Assembly (NCBI GenBank): GCA_016702705.1
Contig: JADJDM010000021.1
Coordinates: forward strand, 62,001-126,000
DNA length: 64,000 bases
Reading direction: 5' to 3'
Origin: Bacteroidota bacterium
Lineage (GTDB): Bacteria > Bacteroidota > Bacteroidia > B-17B0 > Aurantibacillaceae
Shown piece after piece: positions 28,969 through 38,697 of this stretch (position 1 is its first letter; every line of letters begins with the position of its first letter). The notes under the pieces are model-generated. The model was not told where the DNA came from and searched no databases. It saw nothing but the letters and a program-made list of their open reading frames with translations. Both the position numbers and the translations under genes were made by a program.

Positions 28969-29277
28969 ATGAATAAGAAAACTAAGTTGCCTTTATTGGC
29001 CGAAATGGTTGATAGTTATAATGTAATACATGGTGATTATTTAAAAACTGATTCGATAAGTGAAGCGGAGCATTTATTAAGAAAAATGAAGAGCATTGAA
29101 AAAGATATCTTAGCGCATGGAGTTTGTATAAGCACTCTATGCAAGCTACAGAAATATATTTTCGCACTCCCCGACTTGACCTCTTTAGGTGAATCAGGTA
29201 TAAAATTAATTGGTGAGAGCTTGCTTTATACTACAGATAAATCAAATTATAATTTACTTGATAAGATATATGCTTGA
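28969..29277 (+). CDS. Protein of unknown function
   Basis: 102 residues, helical (SEAEHLLRKMKSIEKDILAH), no family recognised. Confidence 0.5.
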   Translation: MNKKTKLPLLAEMVDSYNVIHGDYLKTDSISEAEHLLRKMKSIEKDILAHGVCISTLCKLQKYIFALPDLTSLGESGIKLIGESLLYTTDKSNYNLLDKIYA

Positions 29278-29294
29278 AGATGAAATACTACTGC

Positions 29295-29450
29295 GCCATG
29301 GCAAACATAGCACACTAAAGAGTTTTATGCCTCATTTGAAATTATGAAACAAATTGATGAAGAAACAGTTGAAAAGCAAGTAATTTTTAGAGAATACCTG
29401 TTTATAGAAGACCACGTTAATTTAATGAAAGAGAATATTAAAGCTGTTTT
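29295..29450 (+). repeat. Direct repeat, copy 1
   Basis: A block of about 155 bp beginning GCCATGGCAAACATA and covering the start of the small gene at 29344 recurs, with scattered differences, at 30428-30583. The copies flank about 1 kb containing the JAB-like gene. Confidence 0.8.
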
Positions 29451-29640
29451 GATTTTAAAAACAAAATCTACTCAATTCATCAGAAACAAAGGGGTACAAA
29501 AAATTAGCAACAACTTTAAAGGAGGCAACATGACAACAAAAGAATGGCTATTACAACTTAAAAAGGACGGACTTTTAGCATATGGTCAAAAAAATGGTAA
29601 GAGTATTTACATCTTAAAACACCTTGCAAAATTCATTTGA
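29344..29640 (+). CDS. Small protein of unknown function whose 5' end is duplicated
   Basis: 98 residues, starting MKQIDEETVEKQVIFREYLF. The first 36 or so codons lie in the direct repeat, and a second, truncated copy starts at 30478. The C-terminal part (TTKEWLLQLKKDGLLAYGQK) resembles a small winged-helix segment. No family recognised. Confidence 0.45.
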   Translation: MKQIDEETVEKQVIFREYLFIEDHVNLMKENIKAVLILKTKSTQFIRNKGVQKISNNFKGGNMTTKEWLLQLKKDGLLAYGQKNGKSIYILKHLAKFI

Positions 29641-29673
29641 CAAACAACGCGACAAAACAATTACGCGACAACT

Positions 29674-30363
29674 ATGATCCAAAAAGGTAAAGGGTGGAGT
29701 TTTAGTTGCTCGATTAAAAAAATGAAAAGTGGCGCTCAACTTACTGTTGATAGCATAATTTTTCTCACAAATGTATCTGAATCACCTGCTAAAAGCTATT
29801 TACCTGACAGCAAAGAATTACACAAGGCACTTAATGATACGCTACTAGCACAGTCTGAAAAAACACTTCCAATTCGCTTTCATACTCATCCAACTCATTC
29901 CGACAATCCTGTTTATGAAATATTTAATTATCTTTTTCAATCTAATACTTCACAACTCGACAGAATAGTTTCCGATCATCCCATCTCAGTCGGTGATATA
30001 AAGTTATTGATGCCTCGAAGTTTAGTGCTTAAAAGTTAAAGCTACAAACAAAATGTTTGTAGGATTCTATAATGGACTCATTGCGCCAATCGAATTTGAC
30101 GCTCACAAGAAAGAACAAATGCAAAAGCAACGGCCGAAATCTTTAATCGTATTTCAGAATGGACTAAAAAAGGAAATAATAAAGTCTTAGCAATTGGCGG
30201 TGGAGCACTACTCGCTTTTTTAATCATTCGTTATAGTAAAACAACAATTCCAGTAATGCTACTTCTCATAGCAATTCTTCCAATGTTTATTAATTCAGAA
30301 CATAGTAAAACAAAATATTTTGCACTATTGAAAGCTGGTAAAGTGACAATTGACATACCCTGA
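29674..30363 (+). CDS. JAB/MPN (JAMM) isopeptidase-like protein with C-terminal membrane segments, two frameshifts
   Basis: The N-terminal part has the JAMM pattern HTHPTHS and, about 30 residues further, SVGD (the HxH...SxxD zinc site, with an unusual insert between the parts). JAMM proteins cleave isopeptide bonds or ubiquitin-like C-termini. The first frame stops at 30039, but the protein continues in other frames (KMFVGFYNGLIAPIEFDAH, then TAEIFNRISEWTKKGNNKVL) into two hydrophobic helices (AIGGGALLAFLII, PVMLLLIAILPMF) and ends at 30361-30363. Frame changes are needed near 30030 and 30120. No E1- or E2-like partner is visible in the window. The catalytic Glu was not confirmed. Confidence 0.55.
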
Positions 30364-30865
30364 CAAAAGTAGCTGTTAATAGCAAGCAAGAGCAAAAGAG
30401 GCTTGACCTAACTGTTTATTTGCCGCAGCCATGGCAAACATACTAAATTAAAGAAATTTTATGCCTCATTTGAAATTATGAAACAAATAGATGAAGAAAC
30501 AGTTGAAAAGCAAGTAATTTTTAGAGAATACCTGTTTATAGAAGACCAGGCAATTAAATAATGAAAGAGAATATTAAGGCTATTTAGGTTGATTAAACAA
30601 CCTTCTTTTCCGCTCAATCTCATTTAACCGCCCTCTTCTATTGTAAGTTTTGGTGGCCTATTTTGGACAATAACTTGCATTTATTCTCCTCCATAAAAAC
30701 ACTATGCTATTGAAAAATACCCCTTCAGCGGTGAACCCACTGTTAATAACAATATATCGTAAAAACTCTATAATTAATTCACCAATAATTTTATATTTAC
30801 TAAGTAAAATCCGAGGTCGCTTTTAATAAAGCTCCCTCATTTTTAACTCAAAAAAGACGAATAAA
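30364..30865. other. Gene-free stretch holding the second direct-repeat copy
   Basis: Contains the repeat at 30428-30583 and a truncated copy of the gene start, with stop codons soon after. The remainder, up to the XRE gene, is AT-rich with no readable protein and is likely the promoter region of the restriction operon. Confidence 0.5.
30428..30583 (+). repeat. Direct repeat, copy 2
   Basis: Second copy of the 29295-29450 block. It includes ATGAAACAAATAGATGAAG and an early stop (AATTAAATAA), so the gene in this copy is cut short. Confidence 0.8.
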
Positions 30866-31066
30866 ATGAACCGGATTAATGAGGTCATAGAAGGAAAGGG
30901 GATCAAGCAAACTTGGCTCGCTGAAAAAATTGGAAAGAGCTATCCAATTATTAATGGCCGCGCTCAAAACAATAATCAACCTAAACTGGAGGTGCTTTAC
31001 GAAATAGCCAATATTCTTGAAATTGATGTAAAAGACCTTTTAAAATCTAACAAAGTAAAAATATAA
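30866..31066 (+). CDS. XRE-family (Cro/CI-type) HTH regulator
   Basis: 66 residues: IKQTWLAEKIGKSYPIINGR with the following recognition helix (LEVLYEIANILEIDVKDLL) is a classic XRE HTH. Its stop (31064-31066) is directly followed by a GTG start, so it is the first gene of the restriction operon and probably its controller, like the C proteins of restriction systems. Confidence 0.9.
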   Translation: MNRINEVIEGKGIKQTWLAEKIGKSYPIINGRAQNNNQPKLEVLYEIANILEIDVKDLLKSNKVKI

Positions 31067-32074
31067 GTGCGGACAGGAATCGACATATTAGAAAATGAAT
31101 TAATCGAGAAATATCCTCATGTTCTCGACACACTCCTGCTTGACCACACAACACAGCAAAACATCTTTTGGGCTACCGACAATTACGAACACATTGGAGA
31201 GAAATACAGTTTCCATTCTCAAATATTACCCGATTTAATTTCAGGTGATTATGGAAGTATTATAATGCCAAGAGTTCATAAAGACAAACTTTTGCAGCAA
31301 TCCAGATCCAAAGAAATGGCAGAAGTTTTTACTCCATCATGGATATGTAATGCTCAAAACAACCTAATTGATAATACTTGGTTTGGAAGAGAAAATGTAT
31401 TCAATTCGGAAATATTAACTAAAGATGGTTCTAAAATTTGGGAAACAAACAACGAGAAAATAACCTATCCAAAAGGTAAGACTTGGAAAGATTATGTTAT
31501 TGATACACGTCTAGAAATTTCTTGCGGAGAAGCACCATACATTACAAGCAGATATGATAGTACAACCGGAGAGTTTATACCAGTTAAAAATCGAATTGGA
31601 ATTTTGGACAGAAAATTAAGAGTAATTAATGAAAATGTTGATTCAAGAGAAGATTGGTTAAAAGCATCTCAAATTGCATATAAAAACACTTACGCTTTTG
31701 AATGGCAAGGTGATAGTTTGCTACTTGCACGTGAAGCCATGCTTATAACATTTATTGAAAATTATACTCACAAATTCGAGAAAGAGCCGTTATTAAAATC
31801 AATTCAGCACATCGCTAATATAATTTCATGGAATGTTTGGCAGATGGATGGATTAAAAGGCGTAGTGCCTGAGAGTTGCACAGATCTGATAAAAGAAAAT
31901 AGTGATTTATTTGGCAATCCAGTAAATGAAATTGTTAAATGCAATGGGTGTAAATCAAAAAACATTTTAGCACACAATGGTAAATATTGCGTAATTATGG
32001 ATTGGGAGGAAAAGGGCACTGAAACAGGATCAATGGGTAAAGCAAAAAGATTTATTGACCTACTTAATAAATAA
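31067..32074 (+). CDS. DNA methylase-like subunit
   Basis: 335 residues from a GTG start abutting the XRE stop. AEVFTPSWICNAQNNLID resembles the motif X region of N6-adenine methylases, and LEISCGEAPYITSRYDS resembles the SAM-binding motif I (SCGEAP). No NPPY motif IV is seen, and near the end CNGCKSK...HNGKYC may bind zinc. It is therefore either a catalytically altered methylase or a partner subunit for the fused methylase encoded next. Other starts are possible, but no better ATG is nearby. Confidence 0.65.
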   Translation: MRTGIDILENELIEKYPHVLDTLLLDHTTQQNIFWATDNYEHIGEKYSFHSQILPDLISGDYGSIIMPRVHKDKLLQQSRSKEMAEVFTPSWICNAQNNLIDNTWFGRENVFNSEILTKDGSKIWETNNEKITYPKGKTWKDYVIDTRLEISCGEAPYITSRYDSTTGEFIPVKNRIGILDRKLRVINENVDSREDWLKASQIAYKNTYAFEWQGDSLLLAREAMLITFIENYTHKFEKEPLLKSIQHIANIISWNVWQMDGLKGVVPESCTDLIKENSDLFGNPVNEIVKCNGCKSKNILAHNGKYCVIMDWEEKGTETGSMGKAKRFIDLLNK

Positions 32075-32086
32075 ACAAGAATAACT

Positions 32087-35000
32087 ATGTCAGAAATAAA
32101 TAAAATAAATGTAGATATTCTCGATGAATTAATAATCGGAAGAGTTGAACCTCAGATTTACGCATTTACAACAGAAACAATACCAAATTATCTTAAAGTT
32201 GGCGACACATATCGTCCTGTCGAAACAAGATTAAATGAATGGAGAAAATTCTTTCCAAACCTTGAGAAGAAGTATGGTAATGTAGCAAAGGTTGATGATG
32301 AAACATTTTTCAGAGACTATGCAGTTCATTATTTTTTAGAAACCGAATTAAAAAGAATCCGTTTAGAGAAAGGTGCTTTAAAAAATATCCCTTATTATTC
32401 AAATGAATTTTTCAAAAACGCAACAGAAAAAGACCTGCAAGATGCGATAAACGATATTAAGATTGGGCATAAGAAGAACGAATCTAAATATCAATATTAT
32501 CGTTTTGATGAAAGTCATATTCCAATTACTCATACATACATCAGAAATGAAAATTACAACCCAAGACCTAACCAACAAGAAACAATAAACAATTTTAAGA
32601 AGGCGGTAAAAAAAGGCAGAAAAAATCTTTTAATGTATGCCGTTATGCGTTTTGGTAAATCATTTACCTCGATGTGCTGTGCGGTTGAAATGAATGCAAA
32701 ACTTGTAATAGTTGTTTCAGCAAAAGCAGATGTTAAAGAAGAATGGAAAAGAACAACCGAAAGTCATTTAAAATTTGATGGGTATTGTTTTTTAGATAGT
32801 AATTCTCTTTTAGAAAGCGATACGATTATAGCTGATAAACAAAAAGCAAATGAAAAAATTGTTTTGTTTCTTACGTTACAAGACCTTCAAGGTGATATTG
32901 TAAAACCAAAACATAAAAAAATATTTCAAAGTCAAGTTGACTTATTATTAATTGATGAAACACATTTTGGAGCAAGAGCAACTGAATATGGAAAAGTTTT
33001 AAAGGAGGAAAAGTTAAGTGCTAAAGAAATTAAAAGTGAGCTAAAACTTAATGACAATTCATTAGATGATATAGAAAGCAATACAAAAGTTTTTAATGCT
33101 AAAATTCGCATTCACCTTTCTGGCACACCTTATCGCATCTTGATGAATAGCGAGTTTACAACTGATGATATCATTGCATTCTATCAGTTTTCAAATATTG
33201 CAGAAGACCAAGAAAAATGGGATTTAGATAATCTAAACAAAGACGAAATTAAGGAATGGGATAACCCATATTATGGTTTCCCACAAATGATTCGATTTGC
33301 ATTTAATCCCAATGAGTCTTCTCGTAAGAAAATGGAAGAAATGAAAAAGAAAGGTGTTACCTATGCTTTTTCAGAACTTTTCAAACCTCAATCAATAACT
33401 TTAGACAAGACAAAAAAACTACATAAAAAATTCAAGTACGAGAAAGAAATTATTGATTTGTTAAAAGTAATTGATGGTTCAGAAAAAGATGCTAATTTAT
33501 TAAGCTTCTTAGATTATGACAAAATTAAAGAGGGCAAAATGTGCCGACATATTGTTTGTGTGTTGCCTTATCGGGCTTCTTGTGATGCTTTAGAAGCATT
33601 AATCAAAAAACACAAGTTTAAACATCTTAGCAATTATGAAATCATAAATATCTCTGGTGTTGAGAATGAAAAGAACTTTAAGGACACACAATCTGTAAAA
33701 TCCAAAATAAAAAAATGTGAAAGTGTAAATAAAAAAACCATAACATTAACGGTAAACAGGATGCTAACAGGAAGTACTGTCCATGAATGGGACACTATGC
33801 TTTACCTTAAAGACACTGCATCTCCTCAAGAATACGACCAAGCAATCTTTCGTTTACAAAATCAATATATAAAGGAGTTTAAAGAGCCAAATGGTGATGT
33901 TGTTAAGTTCAATATGAAACCACAAACTTTACTGGTTGATTTTAACCCAAATAGAATGTTCCAAATGCAGGAACATAAATCACAAATTTACAATGTAAAC
34001 ACAGAATCAAACGGGAATAGCAAGCTAGAAGATAGAATAAGAAGAGAACTAGAAATATCTCCTATTGTTGTTATGAATAACAATAAAATTATTCAAGTAC
34101 AACCAGCCCATATTCTTGATGCAATAAGAAAATATTCCAGTAGCAGAAGCGTATATGATGAAGCTACTTCTATATCAATTGATTTAAAATTACTAGATAT
34201 TGAAGCAATAAAAGCGGAAATTGAAAAACAAAGAGAAATAGGTTCACGCCAAGGTTTAGAAATTAAGCTATCATTGGGCGAAGGTGATGAGTTGAAATTG
34301 ACAGATACCTGAAACAGATGGTGAAACGGAAGAAAGTACAAAGAAATCCAAAGACACAGAAGATGAAGCCGAAACAGATTATAAAGGCCAATTCGCAATG
34401 TTTTATGCAAGGATTTTATTCTTTGCATTTTTAACGGAATCAAGAGTTAAATCACTTCAAGAGATTATAACTCAAATTAAGGGCAATGCCAATAATTTAC
34501 GAATTGCTTCAAATTTAAATTTAGATACTGCTATTCTCGAGTTATTTCAAAAACATCTTAACCCATTTATATTAAGTGAACTTGATTATAAAATTCAAAA
34601 CATCAATTCATTAGCAAACGATACAACAATTGCTCCAATTGAAAGAGCAAGCAACGCCTTGAAAAAATTTAGTCGCTTATCAGACTCTGAAGTTGTAACA
34701 CCAGAAATTGTAACGGATAAAATTATTAATTCATTTCCTATTAATTCAATAAACCGAACTACAATGCTTTTAGATATTGCATCTAAACAAGGGGAATTTG
34801 TTTATGCAGTTTATAAAAAGTTTGGCAAAGAAGTAGCTAGCAATTTTTACTCTATTCCGACATCTAAAATTGCTTATGAGTTTACAAGAAAAGTATACAC
34901 TTTCTTGAATTAGATATTAATTTAATTGAAAAAACTACACCTCTATGAATTAAAAAAGAAAAACAACTTGATTGAAGGCAACACTATAAAAATAAATAAA

Positions 35001-36015
35001 AAGAAAATGAAATTCAATGTAATAGTAGGCAATCCACCTTATCAACAAAGTGATGGTGGTCATGGAAGAAGCGCAAGTCCTATTTATCAAAATTTTGTTG
35101 AACTAAGTAAAAAATTTAATCCTAATTTTATTATCTATAATTATACCTACAAGATGGTATGCTGGAGGCAAAGGATTTGATGATTTTAGAAATGAAATGC
35201 TTAATGACAATCATATTTCAAGTTAGTCGATTTTTTAAAACGCAAATGATTTTTCACTGGTAAATCTTAGAGGTGGGATTTGTTATTTCTTCGTGAAAAA
35301 ATTATGATAACAGAATATGATTTAACAAAAGTTATATATAAAGATGATTTAAGTTATATCAAAAAGGTAATTAAAAACGAGTTCTCATATTTTAATCCGA
35401 CATAGCATAGTTTCCATTCTAAGAAGTTTGAGCAAAAAGGAACATTTTGAAAAAAATTTAACGAAACATGTAGTTTCTTCAGAAAGCTTTTGGCTTAGCA
35501 ACATAATTATATAGACAAAATTCAGGCATTCCTGTATGGTTCTTCAAAGAATTGGCCTAAAATATGCCAGCAGCAAAGGGTATGTTAAGAAATAATAATT
35601 CACTTCATAAAGTGGATTGATTTGGTTCAAAATCCCTATGTGCTGGAATCAAACTAATATTGGTACTGATTTAATGACGACAACCAAAACTCTATAATTG
35701 GAAAACCTAAAAGAATTTGCACTGAATCATATATAGTAGTAGGTGCTTTTAAACTTAAATGAAATATCAGCAAATTCCGGTCATACTATTTATACTAAAG
35801 TTGCTAGATTCCTGCATTTTGCAAAATAAGTCAATTCTCAAGATGTACAAAGCAAAATTTCAAATTCAAAACTTCATCAAATCAAATATTGATAGGAGTT
35901 TACATTGATGAATTGCTTTGCAAAATATAAAAAGTACATTAACCAAAGAAGAAATTAGTTTTATTGAAAGCATGATAAAATCAATGCTGAAAAATAGAAT
36001 AAATAAAATTAGATG
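32087..36015 (+). CDS. GIY-YIG nuclease / SF2 helicase / Eco57I-like methylase fusion, many frameshifts in the 3' half
   Basis: The first frame (32087-34312) encodes an N-terminal GIY-YIG-like nuclease (IYAF, YLKVGDTYRPVETRL, catalytic Glu in HYFLETEL near residue 85), then a helicase with motif I AVMRFGKSFTS, DEAD-type box LLLIDETHFG, motif III LSGTPYR and a long C-terminal RecA domain. The frame changes near 34305 and 34913, but the reading continues through SAM-binding motif TMLLDIASKQGEFVYAVYKK and the methylase motif IV GNPPYQQSDGG (near 35030), then RWYAGGKGFDDFRNEML. Further breaks leave a damaged tail ending at TGA 36013-36015, which overlaps the next ATG. Cuts and modifies DNA by inference. 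Breaks after 35.2 kb are dense. Confidence 0.75.
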
Positions 36016-38514
36016 AAAGCCAACGAATTACAAATAAATAATTTTTTACAAGCCCCAATGTACAGTTTGTAATTCCTGTTTATCAGCGAAATTATGATTG
36101 GACAAATACCGAATGTAAAGAATTGCTCAATGATATTATTTCAGTAGAAACAGAAGATAGAGGAACACATTTTATTGGCAGTATTGTATTTGTTCATGAA
36201 GGAACTTACAGCACCAGTGAGGTAAAAGAATTAGTTATTATAGATGGACAACAGCGTTTAACAACCATCAATATTTTATATGTGGCATTATACCGCTTCG
36301 CCAAAGAAAACGGCAATGCTCAGGACGCTGAACGTTTATACAATATGTTTTTAACCAATCAGTATGTTAAAAAGAATCCAGTAAATTAAAATTGAAGCAA
36401 ACAGATTCCAATTCATTAGCTTTTAAAGCAATTATGGTTGGTACTGAAAAAGAATATACTTCGTTTTCTAATGTAACAGAAAACTACAACTACTTTTTGG
36501 TGCAATAACAAATGATACATTTGAAATAATTTTAAGAGGTTTAAACCGCTTAATATTTGTAGAAATCTCCTTAGAAAGAGGTAAAGATGATCCTCAACGT
36601 ATTTTTGAAAGTTTAAATTCAACAGGTTTAGATTTATCGCAATCCGATTTAATAAGGAATTTTATTTTAATGGATTTGCCACCAAAAGACCAAAACAGGT
36701 TTTTGAAACTATTTGGAATCCAATTGAAGATAATGCAAAAGATTTAGTGAAACAAAGTTCGTTAGTGTCCGATTACATTCGTGATTACTTAACACTTCGC
36801 AACAAAAAAATTCCAAATAAAAATAAAGTTTACGCAGAGTTTAAAAACTTATATTCTAACAAAAAAGATGAAGCCTATCATCAGGAATTGGAAAATATAA
36901 AATCGTTATCCATTCATTATAAAAAGTTTGTAAACCCATCAGTAGTTGCAGATGCAAGTATTAAAAAGGAATTGGAATTTTTAAACCGTTTAGAAATAAA
37001 TGTAGCTTACCCATTTTTACTTCAAGTATTTGAAGATGCAGAAAATGGATTGCTTGTCAAAAGAAGAATTAATTAAAATTTTAAAATTGATTCAAAGCTA
37101 TGCCTGGCGAAGGTTTATTGTTGGCTTGCCAACCAGTTCCTTAAATAAAATTTTATGACACTGTATTCGGAAGTAGATACAGAAGAATATTATGATTCTG
37201 TTGCAAAAGCATTAATTAAAAAGAAAGCAAGTGCTAAATTTCCAAGTAACGAAGATTTAAAAACTGCGTTAAAGGACAAAGATTTATATAACACTCAACC
37301 TAAGAATAGAAACTATCTTTTTGAGATGTTGGAAAACTTCAACAATAGAGAACACGTTGACACAAGTAACGAGCAAATTACAATAGAGCACATTTTTCCA
37401 AGGAATCCTAATGAAGACTGGAATAATGAATTGCCACCAACAGAATACTTTACGTTCAAAGAAAAATATTTAAATACAATAGGCAACCTAACACTTTCAG
37501 GTAATAATGGTGCATTAAGCAATAAATCATTTTTAGCCAAAAAAGCCATGAATATTGAGGGTAATGAGCAAGGTTATCAATTTAGTCGCTTATGGTTGAA
37601 CACTTATTTAAAATCAATTGACACTTGGAATGTTTCAAAATATGAAGAAAGGTTTAATATCATTTATGAACGCTTCTTAAAAATATGGGAGTTTCCTGAT
37701 GTGGAAATTTCAGAAGGTGAAGATTCTGATGAACAAAATATATTTGATGCAGAAAGCCCAACACAAAAAAACTAGAGTACTTTATTTTTGAAAACACAAA
37801 ATTGAAGAAGATACGGTTGCCCAAATGTATTTTTATGTAATTAGAAATCTTTATGAAAAGAACTCTCAATTATTATTAAGCAATCAAGAAGTATTTAAAA
37901 TAACAAGAACCCAATCAGATTTTAGAGCAGGTCAAGAAGTTGTAAATGGTTGGTTTATAGAATCAAATATTGATAGTAACTCTAAATTCAGTATTTTAAA
38001 AAAGTTGCTTACTTTATTTGAAATTGAAGATGAACTATTTATTAAATATTCCACTAATTCCGATAGCCAGTCAGAACCCAATAGGTTTTCGATAAGAAAG
38101 AAGTATTGGCACCAATTACTACCATTAATAAATAACACAGCACTTTATTCTAATGTTTCTCCTTCAAAGGACCATTGGTTAAGTGCTGGAGCTGGTATAA
38201 GCGGTATACATTATAATCTTATTATTACAAAATCCCATGTTAGGATTGAATTAGCAATATCGAGTTCAAGCCAGGATAAAAATAAAATGTACTTTAAAAA
38301 ACTAGCACAAAATAAGGAGTCCATTGAAAAAGCATTTGGCAAATCATTAGTTTGGGAGGAGTTACCTGACAATAAAATGAGCCGTATTAAAATCGAGCTT
38401 CAAGAGGTAAGTTTAAACAATGAATCTGATTGGGATAAAATGAATAATTTCTTCATTTCTAATATCTCTAAATTTGAAAACGCCTTTGAACCCTTTATAA
38501 AGAATCTAAAATAG
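36012..38514 (+). CDS. GmrSD-like type IV restriction protein (DUF262-DUF1524-DUF4268), multiple frameshifts
   Basis: ATG 36012 overlaps the previous stop (ATGA). The N-terminal DUF262 part has QFVIPVYQRNYDW and the hallmark VIIDGQQRLTTINILY nucleotide-binding motif, plus FESLNSTGLDLSQSDLIRN. The middle DUF1524 part has the HNH-like TIEHIFPRNPNEDW and NTIGNLTLSGNNGALSNK. The end (37825-38514, QSDFRAGQEVVNGWFIESN) matches DUF4268. Breaks near 36065, 36385, 36500-36700, 37075-37155 and 37775-37825 each resume in another frame, so this is one protein of about 830 residues. GmrSD-type enzymes cut modified (for example glucosylated) DNA. DUF4268 often occurs at the C-terminus of such fusions. In the same operon as the methylase genes. 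Confidence 0.8.
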
Positions 38515-38666
38515 TGAAAGTGATCTATTGAAATTCAGATTAACTGGTCATATTAAAGTAAAATTAAGGCAATTGAATAATCTAAAAAGCATCAAAGATG
38601 ATTAAGGTAATTAATACTATTTCCCCATACAATCCTTAATAATATTCAATCATGTAAAATCGCCTG

Positions 38667-38691
38667 AATGACTTACTTCGGTGTCATTTTT
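38667..38691 (+). terminator. Possible terminator between the converging restriction operon and recB
   Basis: Weak 6-bp stem AATGAC (38667-38672) with GTCATT (38683-38688), followed by T residues to 38691. It is 150 bp past the restriction operon. The short stem makes this tentative. Confidence 0.35.
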
Positions 38692-38697
38692 AAAATC

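Noticed and set aside
20251..30363. A full PRTRC-type system (ParA/B, JAB, ThiF, ubiquitin-like)
   Set aside because: ParA-like and JAB-like genes are present, but no ThiF, ParB or clear ubiquitin-like protein could be identified.
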